In this document: positions 51,501 through 58,704 of the stretch, in pieces | Layout of the letters: each line of letters begins with the position of its first letter | Numbering within the stretch: position 1 is the first letter of the stretch | Source of the DNA: VRUE01 sp036265675 | GTDB lineage: Bacteria; Actinomycetota; Thermoleophilia; Solirubrobacterales; 70-9 | Direction of reading: 5' to 3' | DNA: 59,244 bases | Assembly (NCBI GenBank): GCA_036265675.1 | Contig: DATAOP010000070.1 | Location: 1 to 59,244 of the forward strand | Program-made: the position numbers and the translations under genes | Notes under the pieces: model-generated | The model's database searches: none | Told to the model about the DNA's origin: nothing | The model's input: only the letters and a program-made list of their open reading frames with translations

Positions 51501-53164
51501 CACCGGACCCTCCGACTGAATACCACCCCTACGATCACAGCTTCGGCACGGTCCAGAAGCCACAGTTCGTCGCGGTCGATGCCTCCGGCGGACCCTCGGA
51601 CGGCGACGTCTACGTAGTCGACAACGCCAGTGGCGGCAACGTTGTACGCAAGTACGACCCGGCCGGCAACCTGATCACCAGCTGGGCCGACAACGGGGTT
51701 CTGGATGGGTCGACGACGGCGAAGGGCCTGTTCAAACCGATCTCCGGCGTCGCCGTGGGGCCCGACGGCAAACTGTACGTCGGCGTCTATGAACTCTTCA
51801 ACGGCGAAGACGAGCTCTTCGAGTTCGACGAAGACGGGACATTCTCCTCGGAGCATGGCGTCGAAGGAGCGATCCAGCCTTTCGGGATCTCGGTCGATGG
51901 TTCCGGCAACGTGTTCTACGTTGGCTATTCGGAAACGGTCGAGCGGTTCGACGGCAGCACCTCGACCGAAATCTCCGGCCTGACTGAAGGCCAATACGGC
52001 GAACCGATCGCAAAGAGCGGCCTCGCGGTCGATCCGAACAGTGGGGATCTATATGTCGGCATCGGCGGCGAGTCCGTGGCCAAGTTCTCATTCGACGGTC
52101 TCGGTCGTGTTGTCCAGAACGGTGGCGCCCCCTGCAACAGCCGTTGCCTCCCGACCGCCACCTTCGGCGCGAACGAGGTGTCAGGAGCGAGCGGAATGAC
52201 GGTCGATCCCTCGAATGGCGACCTCTACGTCGACGAGGGAAGCAAAATCCTGCGTTTCGACTTCACCGGGCTTCCCGTCGCCGGGCCGGCGACGGGGATC
52301 GGCCGCCTGAACAACTCGAACAGCATCGCGGTCGGAGGCGACGGCTGGCTCTATGCCAACACGAAAATCCCAGGCGGCGCCAACGTCGCCGCGTTCGCGC
52401 CGCTGACCCTCGCTCCCGAACCGCGCACCGACAGCCCCCTGATCGTCGATGCCGTCAACGACGCCGGGACGCGTCATACCGCCGACTTTCAGGTCACGCC
52501 CTCCGGCGACGACGCCGCGTTCCCCTCGGCGATTTCGATTACGGGCTTCGACAACGCGGGGAACCCCGAGATCTTCCGCTATGACCTGGCGAGCGGCTCG
52601 ATCGACTGCGCGTCGTGCAACCCGACCGGCGCTCGGGCCATCGGTGGCGCCTCGATGGCGGTCGAAGGGCTCAGCCTCAGCGATGACGGCCGGGTCTTCT
52701 TCAACTCCAATGACGCCTTGGCGCCGCGGGACCTCGACAACCGTCAGGACGCCTATGAGTGGAACGGCGACAACCCGCAGCTGATCTCGACAGGAGGCAG
52801 CCCGTTCGACTCCAGCCTGCTGAGCGCCAGTGCCGACGGGACCGACGTCTACTTCTTCACCCGCGACACCCTCGTGCCGCAGGACAAAAACGGGACCCTC
52901 GCGAAGATCTACGACGCGCGCGAAGAAGGAGGCTTCCCGTTCCCACCCGACCCCGTCCCATGCAAGGCCTCTGACGAGTGCCACGGGGCGGGCAGCGCCG
53001 CGCCTGGGCCGCTTCCGATCGGGACGATCACCGGCAACGGGGGCAATTCGGAACCGCAGGTCAAGACGTGCCGCAAGGGATTCAAGCGCCATGGCAACCG
53101 CTGCGTGAAGAAGAAGAAGTCGAAGCGGAAGCACCATCGCACGAGGAGACGGAGCAGACGATGA
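48575..53164 (+). CDS. Giant secreted beta-propeller/Fn3/TolB-like protein A' (paralogue of A)
   Basis: The protein has 1529 residues. The signal peptide ends near residue 28 (ALSLSATASA). An NHL-like propeller (about 40-325) and two Fn3-like domains (about 330-545) precede the shared signature LPDCRAYELVS at about 560 and a TolB-like region. Compared with A, an extra segment of about 300 residues (roughly 980-1287) is inserted in this region; it has NHL-type repeats (FVAVDASGG, GVAVGPDGKLYVG, GLAVDPNSGDLYVG, GMTVDPSNGDLYVD). The shared DECHGAG signature follows at about 1467, then CRKGFKRHGNRCVKKKK and a Lys/Arg/His-rich end. ATG 48575 and the stop both overlap the neighbouring genes by ATGA. 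Confidence 0.8.
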   Translation: MRSNRNRLLAHIAAGISLILLAALSLSATASAEIYAPYAYNGTYPAGSFMGSDAVGGQAPFDQSLKGIDVNQATGDVYVGAEGGGLLYRFNSAGVAQPFSSVAPNTVLSGIVTNGFGETVVDNSGAATQGRIYQWSEQSPVKAFLPSGEELNSSNGFPKFPMTETGDNCGADVAPSGNIWISRFNQGVQEYDPSGNPTNAGPAEGFIHAEGTCSVAIDSEENFYTSQYAGGLVRKWNKAGELLGTVDTNLGEAASLAVDRSNDNLFINYRNFVKQFNPEGNLLGTFGSPDAGRSYPGFNNSEGVAVNENTHVVYVTDRFPGRVDEFAPAPPQTIPDVITEAATNITATGGTLHGNVDPDAAHGGTEIIGCEFRWGLSPSNLNNTATCDQPLPINGNEDVTATIEGLTAGASYFFQLTAKNSENEIVAKGKTLSFQPAGPPVIADASVSNVHSDGAVLSGTIDPQGGKTTYQIEYGATEAYGGIVPQPEGELPNSLGRQSFSYQITGLEAGTLYHFRVTATNANDTTHGEDHTFTTFPFTAILNDPCPNAHVRQQVAAALLPDCRAYELVSAADTGGYDVESDLVAGQHPFGGYPEAHEKVLYGIHSGAIPGPWNPTNRGVDPYIASRGSNGWRTTYAGIPADNPFAATPFASELDEASPGLTELAFGGPNICSPCFADGSTGIPLREEDGSLAQGMAGPEEPGPGAAPDGLVEKRFSADGTHLIFGSTSLFADGGNDETGDVSIYDRNLMTGQTQVVSTDPGGNGLACLQGSGHCHSPGDKAGIAELDVSRDGSRIVVGQLMRTDAAGNRYFHLYMHVGTSPGTIDLTPGTTTGALYDGMTADGSSIYFTTRDPLATASDPDSDTSADIYRADASSGSATLTRVSVGSGAGNGDSCDPVPNATNEHWNAVSGGPDCSAVAIGGGGGVASDSGAIYFLSPEQLDGGGNGTPNAPNLYVEEPGSSPRYVVTLESSLTAPDPPTEYHPYDHSFGTVQKPQFVAVDASGGPSDGDVYVVDNASGGNVVRKYDPAGNLITSWADNGVLDGSTTAKGLFKPISGVAVGPDGKLYVGVYELFNGEDELFEFDEDGTFSSEHGVEGAIQPFGISVDGSGNVFYVGYSETVERFDGSTSTEISGLTEGQYGEPIAKSGLAVDPNSGDLYVGIGGESVAKFSFDGLGRVVQNGGAPCNSRCLPTATFGANEVSGASGMTVDPSNGDLYVDEGSKILRFDFTGLPVAGPATGIGRLNNSNSIAVGGDGWLYANTKIPGGANVAAFAPLTLAPEPRTDSPLIVDAVNDAGTRHTADFQVTPSGDDAAFPSAISITGFDNAGNPEIFRYDLASGSIDCASCNPTGARAIGGASMAVEGLSLSDDGRVFFNSNDALAPRDLDNRQDAYEWNGDNPQLISTGGSPFDSSLLSASADGTDVYFFTRDTLVPQDKNGTLAKIYDAREEGGFPFPPDPVPCKASDECHGAGSAAPGPLPIGTITGNGGNSEPQVKTCRKGFKRHGNRCVKKKKSKRKHHRTRRRSRR

Positions 53165-55875
53165 GCACGACGGCACGTATAGCGGGGATCGCCGCCCTGA
53201 TCGCAACCGTGGGGGCGATCCAGGCCGCGCCCGCGCTCGGCTCGGAGGGAATCGAATCCTTCTCCTCGACCCTTTCCACGGCGCTCGTCGGCGGCCATCC
53301 AGACATCGAAACCACCTTCCGGCTGGCCGAACCGGGGATCGAAGAGGCGGCTCGAAACGTCGCCTTCGAAGCGCCCGAGGGCATCTTCGGCAACCCGCGG
53401 GCAATCGACCAGTGCACCTCGCTCGACTTCGCGCTGACCCAGTGCCCTCCGTCATCCCAGGCCGGGCTCATCACGATCCGGGCCAACTACGAAGGCAATC
53501 CGGACTACCTGCTCGGGACGGCGCCGCTCTTCGACCTCGATCCGGGCGCCGCGCAACCGGCGCGGTTCGGCTTCATCGTCCCGACCCTGAACATCCCGAT
53601 CACGATCCCCGTGACGGTGCGCACCGGGACCGACTACGGGCTGCGATTCACCGTCGCCAACATCACCCAGCTGACCCCGTTGGCGGAAGCCCAGATGATC
53701 TTCTGGGGCTTCCCCTCGGAAGAAGCCCATGACGTCCAGCGGTTCTCGAAGGGAGCACCCGGCAATCCCGCGGGCTGCCCGGCGGAAGCGGGCACCGGCT
53801 GCGTGATCGAACCGACCACGGCCGCGATCCCGGTCCATCCGCTGACCGACAACCCGACGATCTGCACCGGCGAGCCGCTGCCGGTCGAGCTCGAAGTCCA
53901 GACCTATCAGGACCCGCAGCACCCGTCACACGCCGAGACGACCTACCCGCCGATCACCGAATGCGAAAAAGAGACCTTCCAGCCGGTCTTTTTCTCGGCG
54001 CCTACGACGAAGGAGGCGGATTCGGCTTCCGGCCTCGACATAAGCCTCGCCAATCCGCAGGCGCTGAATCGGGCCACGACTCCGTCGGAGCTCCGAGGGG
54101 CGATCGTGACCCTGCCCGAGGGCCTGACGATCAACCCCGACGCCGCCGACGGACAGCGAGCCTGCACCGACTCCGAGGCCAACTTCGGCTCCGAAGGCCC
54201 GGCCAACTGTCCGGACAACGCCAAGATCGGCACCGTCACGATCCATTCCGTCGCCCTCGACGGCAACCTCATCGGGTCGATCTACATCGGTGAACCGAAG
54301 CCCGGTAACCAGTACCGGCTGTTCCTCGTCGCCGACGGGTTCGGCATGCATGCCAAGCTCGTCGGCTCCTTCCGGCCCGACCCGGAGACCGGGCAGCTGA
54401 AGGCCTACTTCGAAGACCTGCCCCAGGTCCCGTTCGACGAATTCGCGGTTCACCTGTTCGCCTCCGACCGCGGGCTGGTCGCGACGCCGACCAGCTGCAG
54501 GATCTACAACGCGGAAGCCGAGTTCTTCCCCTGGAACTCGGTTCTCCCCGAAGTCCACTCGAGCCAGATCTTCAGCATCGACTCCGGCCCGCACGGCAGT
54601 CAGTGTCCCGGCGAGGTCCGCCCGTTTCAGCCCCGTCTCGCCGCCGGTACCTCGAATTCGGGCGCCGGGACATCCTCCGACTTCAGGCTCCAGCTCGACC
54701 GCGAAGACGGCGACCAGTTCCTCGGCGACCTCACCTTCACGATGCCGCCCGGCCTGACCGGGTCGCTGCGCGGGGTCACCTACTGCCCGGATGCGTCGAT
54801 CGCCGCCGCCGCCCGCAGGCCTGGCCGCACGGAGAAGGCCTCCCCGAGCTGCCCGGCGTCGAGCCAGATCGGAACGACGAACGTCGCTGCCGGCCCCGGC
54901 TCTCACCCATTCCACGCCGTCGGGGCGATGTATCTCGCCGGGCCGTTCAAAGGGGCGCCGCTGTCGTTGGTTGCGATCACGCCGGCGCTCGCCGGTCCAT
55001 ACGACTACGGGACCCAGGTCGTCCGGGTGGCGGTCAACGTCGATCCGCTCGACGCACACGTCACCGCCGCGTCGGACAGGGTGCCGCAGATAATCGGCGG
55101 CATCCCGCTACGGCTGCGCTCGATCCGGGTCAGCATCGACCGCCCCGGCTTCCTGCGGAACCCGACGAATTGCTCGCCGTTCGACGTCGACTCCCAGGGG
55201 ATCGGGGACCAAGGCAGCGTCGTCGGCTTCTCCTCCTACTTCCACGTCGACAACTGCGTGACCCTTCCCTTCAAGCCGAGGCTCACGATCCGCCAGCTTG
55301 GCGGTCACAAGGGCACCGGACGGACGAAGAACCCCCGGCTCCGGTTCGACCTGCGGACCCGCGAAGGAGACGCCAACCTGAAATGGGTCTCGCTGACGCT
55401 GCCGAAAGCATTCGCCATCGACCAGCGCCACCTCGGCAACATCTGCTCACGCGCCCAGCTGGCCTCCGAACGCTGCGCCGGCCGCCAGGCGATCGGGACG
55501 GTGATGACGCAGACGCCGCTGCTCGACGCTCCGCTCAGCGGGCCCGCCTATGCCGTCTCGGGGTTCGGCAAGCTGCCGCACGTCGTCTTCATCCTCGAAG
55601 GCCAGGTCCGAGTGATGCCGGAGGTCGAATCGTCCTCGGTCCACAACGGCCATCTGAAGTCCGTCGTCCCGGTCATCCCCGACGTCCCGATCGGCCACTT
55701 CCGCCTCAACCTCTATGGCGGCGGGAAGGGCTATCTGGTGAATACCCGGGATCTCTGTGGCGGGCGGATCTCCGCCAAGGTCCAGTACATAGCCCAGAAC
55801 GGCAAGCGGCTTACGCAGCGCCCCCGTATCAAGACATCCTGCGGCGGCTCCAAGTCGAAGAGAAAAGGTCGATGA
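53161..55875 (+). CDS. Secreted protein B' with four Cys-rich repeat modules (paralogue of B)
   Basis: The protein has 904 residues. A signal peptide (IAALIATVGAIQAAPALG) is followed by four modules whose first Cys lie near 85, 335, 542 and 762, almost the same spacing as in B. Signatures are CPPSSQAG, CPDNAKIG, CPASSQIG, and CAGRQAIG in the fourth. Shared stretches include YRLFLVADGFGMHAKL (YRLYLVADGFGVHVKL in B), VYLAGPYKGAP/MYLAGPFKGAP and NPTNC. It ends in a short basic tail (SKSKRKGR). ATG 53161 overlaps the A' stop. It is the last gene of the coupled run; about 270 bp without a gene follow, containing a possible -10 (TATCCT near 56030). Confidence 0.78.
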   Translation: MSTTARIAGIAALIATVGAIQAAPALGSEGIESFSSTLSTALVGGHPDIETTFRLAEPGIEEAARNVAFEAPEGIFGNPRAIDQCTSLDFALTQCPPSSQAGLITIRANYEGNPDYLLGTAPLFDLDPGAAQPARFGFIVPTLNIPITIPVTVRTGTDYGLRFTVANITQLTPLAEAQMIFWGFPSEEAHDVQRFSKGAPGNPAGCPAEAGTGCVIEPTTAAIPVHPLTDNPTICTGEPLPVELEVQTYQDPQHPSHAETTYPPITECEKETFQPVFFSAPTTKEADSASGLDISLANPQALNRATTPSELRGAIVTLPEGLTINPDAADGQRACTDSEANFGSEGPANCPDNAKIGTVTIHSVALDGNLIGSIYIGEPKPGNQYRLFLVADGFGMHAKLVGSFRPDPETGQLKAYFEDLPQVPFDEFAVHLFASDRGLVATPTSCRIYNAEAEFFPWNSVLPEVHSSQIFSIDSGPHGSQCPGEVRPFQPRLAAGTSNSGAGTSSDFRLQLDREDGDQFLGDLTFTMPPGLTGSLRGVTYCPDASIAAAARRPGRTEKASPSCPASSQIGTTNVAAGPGSHPFHAVGAMYLAGPFKGAPLSLVAITPALAGPYDYGTQVVRVAVNVDPLDAHVTAASDRVPQIIGGIPLRLRSIRVSIDRPGFLRNPTNCSPFDVDSQGIGDQGSVVGFSSYFHVDNCVTLPFKPRLTIRQLGGHKGTGRTKNPRLRFDLRTREGDANLKWVSLTLPKAFAIDQRHLGNICSRAQLASERCAGRQAIGTVMTQTPLLDAPLSGPAYAVSGFGKLPHVVFILEGQVRVMPEVESSSVHNGHLKSVVPVIPDVPIGHFRLNLYGGGKGYLVNTRDLCGGRISAKVQYIAQNGKRLTQRPRIKTSCGGSKSKRKGR

Positions 55876-56119
55876 AAGCGGAGACGAATAGAAACGCACG
55901 AATTTCCTAAGAACTCGATACAGGAAGGCCGCTCGCTCCGGACTTTCCCGCCCGGCCAAAGCTGACAGCCACGGCCGACGGATTGTTAAACAGTACAGCT
56001 ACGTACCACAGCAGAGGCCAAACAAGGTATCCTGCGCGGAGAGGTGCCCGTTCATCGGGCCCCTGATCTGGAACCGAGGGCATCGGATGGGTCACACCGC
56101 GGAGGTATTGGTACTGCCA

Positions 56120-56135
56120 CTCCCGGCACCGGGAG
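56120..56135 (+). promoter_or_regulatory. Hairpin covering a ribosome-binding site
   Basis: CTCCCGG (56120-56126) and CCGGGAG (56129-56135) form a 6-7-bp stem with a tiny loop. The GGGAGGG ribosome site of the next gene (56131-56137) lies in its right arm, 5-6 nt before GTG 56143. In the RNA the site would be closed unless opened by ribosomes, temperature or a factor. Confidence 0.4.
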
Positions 56136-56142
56136 GGCCTGC

Positions 56143-56931
56143 GTGAAGAGGGTCTTCCGTCCTCGCATCGTCCTCGCACTCGCCTGTCTCGCCGCCGCGG
56201 CGGTGATCGTCACCCCGTTTGCCGGCGCCGAGCGTTCTCAGGTCGGCAACCTGATCGTTTCCCTCAACGGCGGGATCCACCCCCTGAAGCTGCCCCGGCA
56301 CGAACCGGCGCCGGTCGGCGTCCACCTCTCGGGCCGTGTGATCACCGCCGACAAGACGCCGGTGCCGCGGGTCAACTGGATCCGCCTCGAACTGGCATGG
56401 AGAGGGGTCCTTCACACAAAGGGACTGCCCGTCTGCCCGCAGAAGCGGATCGATGGCCGCCTCAGTGGCCAGGCGATGCGGGCCTGCGGCCCGGCGCTCG
56501 TCGGGCGCGGGGGGCTGGACGCCGAGATCTTCGTCCCTTACCAGGAGCCGTTCAAGATCAAAGCCCACCTCCTGGTCTTCAACGGGAAAACGAAGCAGGG
56601 ACGGCCGAAGGTCCTGGTCCACGCCTTCACAGCGGACCCACCGGTCTCGTTCGTGATCCCCTTCACGGTCCGCCGCGAGGGGCCCTACCGGACGATCCTG
56701 ATCACGACGATCCGCAAGTCGGTCGGCCCCTGGCCCCACGTCGCCAACTTCCATGTCTTCGTCTCGCGGAAATTCAACTACGACGGACATCGGGTCAGCT
56801 ACCTCAGCGCCTCCTGCCCGATCCCGAAGGGGTTCACCGCCGGCTTCCTCTCCTTCGCGCGCGCCACCTACACCTTCGAGGGCGGCAAGCAGATGCGAAC
56901 CGAATCGGTGCGCAGCTGCCGGGCTCGCTAG
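56143..56931 (+). CDS. Secreted protein of unknown function
   Basis: This protein of about 262 residues has a basic start (KRVFRPR), a signal helix (IVLALACLAAAAVIVTPFAG) and a beta-rich domain. Recognisable stretches are VGVHLSGRVITADKTPVPRV, CPQKRIDGRLSGQAMRACGP and VANFHVFVSRKFNYDGHRVS, with five Cys in all beyond the signal that could pair. The ordering C-P-x-x-x-I-x-G is distantly like the module signature of B and B', but I cannot claim homology. GTG 56143 is chosen over earlier frames because of the signal peptide and GGGAGGG. The stop overlaps the convergent gene by 4 bp. It follows the giant-protein operon and may be functionally related. Confidence 0.68.
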   Translation: MKRVFRPRIVLALACLAAAAVIVTPFAGAERSQVGNLIVSLNGGIHPLKLPRHEPAPVGVHLSGRVITADKTPVPRVNWIRLELAWRGVLHTKGLPVCPQKRIDGRLSGQAMRACGPALVGRGGLDAEIFVPYQEPFKIKAHLLVFNGKTKQGRPKVLVHAFTADPPVSFVIPFTVRREGPYRTILITTIRKSVGPWPHVANFHVFVSRKFNYDGHRVSYLSASCPIPKGFTAGFLSFARATYTFEGGKQMRTESVRSCRAR

Positions 56932-57560
56932 GGCACGTCGTACAAACTCTCCGAGGCGAGCTCCTGGGCGCGGCGGCTCCAGAGTTTGATCTGCATGAAG
57001 ATGTCGTCGCCGTAGCCCTTCATCGCGTCGAGGGCGACGATCGTGAAGCGGCCGTCGGAGACCATTTCCTGGTCGACGGTCTCGAGCTCGAGCTCGGCGG
57101 TGGCGGCGACCGCGTTGGCGACCAGGGGTCGGCCCCAGACGAGGGTGACGTCGCCGCCGCGGCCGTTCTCCCCGAGCCAGCGGCCGATCACGTCGTCGTT
57201 GAGGTCGATCTTCCAGTCGGGATTGTCCTCGGCGAGGACGTCGGTGAAGTCGGCCTTCGCCCGGAAGTCGGTCGGCTCGCCCTCCGCCGGGCGGACATAG
57301 GAGACGTGGCCGAAGAGCTCGAGCTCGCCCTCCGGCCCCTCGGCCCTGGTCGTGCAGGGGACCCAGTTGCGGCCGCCCCAGGTGCGCTCCGGGAACCAGA
57401 CGAGCTCCTCCGTCGCCTCGACTCCTTCGGGCAGTTCCTTGATTCCGTCGCAGGCCTCGCGGAAGGGCACGGCGAGGCGCTCGGCGAAGCGGCCGTGCGG
57501 GATTCCCTCCTGGGTGCTGTCGGCGATGAATCTCGGGACGGGGCGCGGATTCGGCGGCAT
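56928..57560 (-). CDS. Conserved hypothetical cytosolic protein
   Basis: This 210-residue soluble acidic protein shows no signal peptide or membrane segment. It has FREACDGIKELPEGVEATEE, WFPERTWGGRNWVPCTT, DFTDVLAEDNPDWKIDLNDD and DIFMQIKLWSRRAQELASES. I do not recognise a family. Base and codon use fit the neighbours and the frame is clean, so it is a real gene. ATG 57560 is the first standard start; TTG 57563 is adjacent. An intergenic repeat separates it from the GalT-like gene upstream. Confidence 0.7.
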   Translation of the reverse strand: MPPNPRPVPRFIADSTQEGIPHGRFAERLAVPFREACDGIKELPEGVEATEELVWFPERTWGGRNWVPCTTRAEGPEGELELFGHVSYVRPAEGEPTDFRAKADFTDVLAEDNPDWKIDLNDDVIGRWLGENGRGGDVTLVWGRPLVANAVAATAELELETVDQEMVSDGRFTIVALDAMKGYGDDIFMQIKLWSRRAQELASESLYDVP

Positions 57561-57564
57561 CAAT

Positions 57565-57641
57565 CACACACTCTCGTGCTTCGCTCGCTGCGCGAGGAGT
57601 CAGATATGGATGCTTGCTCGCTCCGCACTCGGGGAGGGACC
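57565..57641. repeat. Intergenic repeat element, copy 2
   Basis: The gap holds CTCGTGCTTCGCTCGCTGCG, then CAGATATGGATGC and GCTCGCTCCGCACTC. The order and most bases match the element at 9909-9974, and the ATGGATGC core matches the doubled element upstream of the kinase at 8.8 kb. All three sit in gaps between minus-strand genes. Confidence 0.6.
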
Positions 57642-58694
57642 CTAGTCGCCGAGCGCCGCGCGCAGGTCCGACGCGGCGCGCTCGGGCGGGTAGATGTTGA
57701 TGTCGACGCCGGTTGCGAGCTCGAACGAGGCCCTGATCGTCAGCCGGGGCGCGATGTCGATGTGCCAGTGGAAGTGATCCGTCCCGCGCGGGGCGGTGCG
57801 GATCCACATGTTGAGCTCCGGCGAGCCGTCGAACATCTGCGCCAGCGCCCGCAGCGCGATGCGGAGCATCGCCGCGCCCCCGGAGCCGTCCTCGAACCGC
57901 GCCTCCTCCTCGCGCGGCACGACCCGCAGCTCGAACGGGGAGCGCGAGGCCCAGGGACAGATCAGAGCCGCCTCGTCGTCGATCGCCACCAGCCGATCCC
58001 CGCGCCGGACCTCGGCTACCAGGACGTCGCTGAGAAGCCCGCCGCCGCCTGTCCGTTCGCGGTAGGCACCGAACCGCTCGCGCTCGCGCGCCACCGCCAG
58101 CGGCACGAACGGGAGCGCGTAGAGCTGCGCATGGGTGTGGGGGAGGGAGGCCCCGGCCCCGGCACCCTCGTTGACGACGAGCTGCACGTACTGGTAGTCC
58201 CGATGGGCCCGCATCCGCTCGCGCCAGGTCGCGACCGCGCCGTCGAACCGCTCGCCGTCGAGCTCCGCCATCGCGGTCACGTGCTCGGGCGCGTTGACGA
58301 TCACCTCGTGGCTTCCCCGTGCCGGCCGTGAGGAGAACAGGTCCGCTTCGCCCGCCCGGCGCGAGGCCAGCAGCGGGTCGCCGCCCTCGCTGAAGGACCC
58401 GGCCTCGGCCGAGGTCGCCGGTTCGCTCTCATCCTCGCCCTCCACCAGCGCCGGATAGAGGTTCGGGACGACGCGGCTCGTCCAGCCGGGCGAGTCGGGG
58501 TCGCCGCCGCCCGGGCGCACCGCGTAGACCTCCGGCGGCGTCTTCGCCTCGTTCCCCTCGCAGAACGGGCAGCCCTCCGGCCCCTTCTCCTTGCTCCGCG
58601 CCGGGTTGAATCCCTCGGGCCGCTCGGCGCGGCCGGGCGCGAGAATCGTCCGCAGCCCGGTCAGCTGGTCGATTCGTATCTCGGGCGTGCTCAG
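57642..58694 (-). CDS. galT: Galactose-1-phosphate uridylyltransferase-like protein (HIT superfamily)
   Basis: The protein has about 350 residues. The N-terminal coding is clear: PEIRIDQLTGLRTILAPGRA, then GCPFCEGNE with the zinc-type Cys pair, RVVPNLYPAL and GSHEVIVNAPEH. The active site is SLPHTHAQLYALP (H-x-H), and the second half has HFHWHIDIAPRLT. This is the GalT fold, which exchanges UMP between UDP-glucose and galactose-1-phosphate; related nucleotidyltransferases are possible. The frame has no ATG, GTG or TTG before the conserved start. The first standard codon is GTG 58520, which would remove the Cys pair. CTG 58694 is therefore given as a provisional start, 10 nt behind the SPFH stop. 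Confidence 0.8.
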   Translation of the reverse strand: MSTPEIRIDQLTGLRTILAPGRAERPEGFNPARSKEKGPEGCPFCEGNEAKTPPEVYAVRPGGGDPDSPGWTSRVVPNLYPALVEGEDESEPATSAEAGSFSEGGDPLLASRRAGEADLFSSRPARGSHEVIVNAPEHVTAMAELDGERFDGAVATWRERMRAHRDYQYVQLVVNEGAGAGASLPHTHAQLYALPFVPLAVARERERFGAYRERTGGGGLLSDVLVAEVRRGDRLVAIDDEAALICPWASRSPFELRVVPREEEARFEDGSGGAAMLRIALRALAQMFDGSPELNMWIRTAPRGTDHFHWHIDIAPRLTIRASFELATGVDINIYPPERAASDLRAALGD

Positions 58695-58704
58695 GGCTTC
58701 GTCT

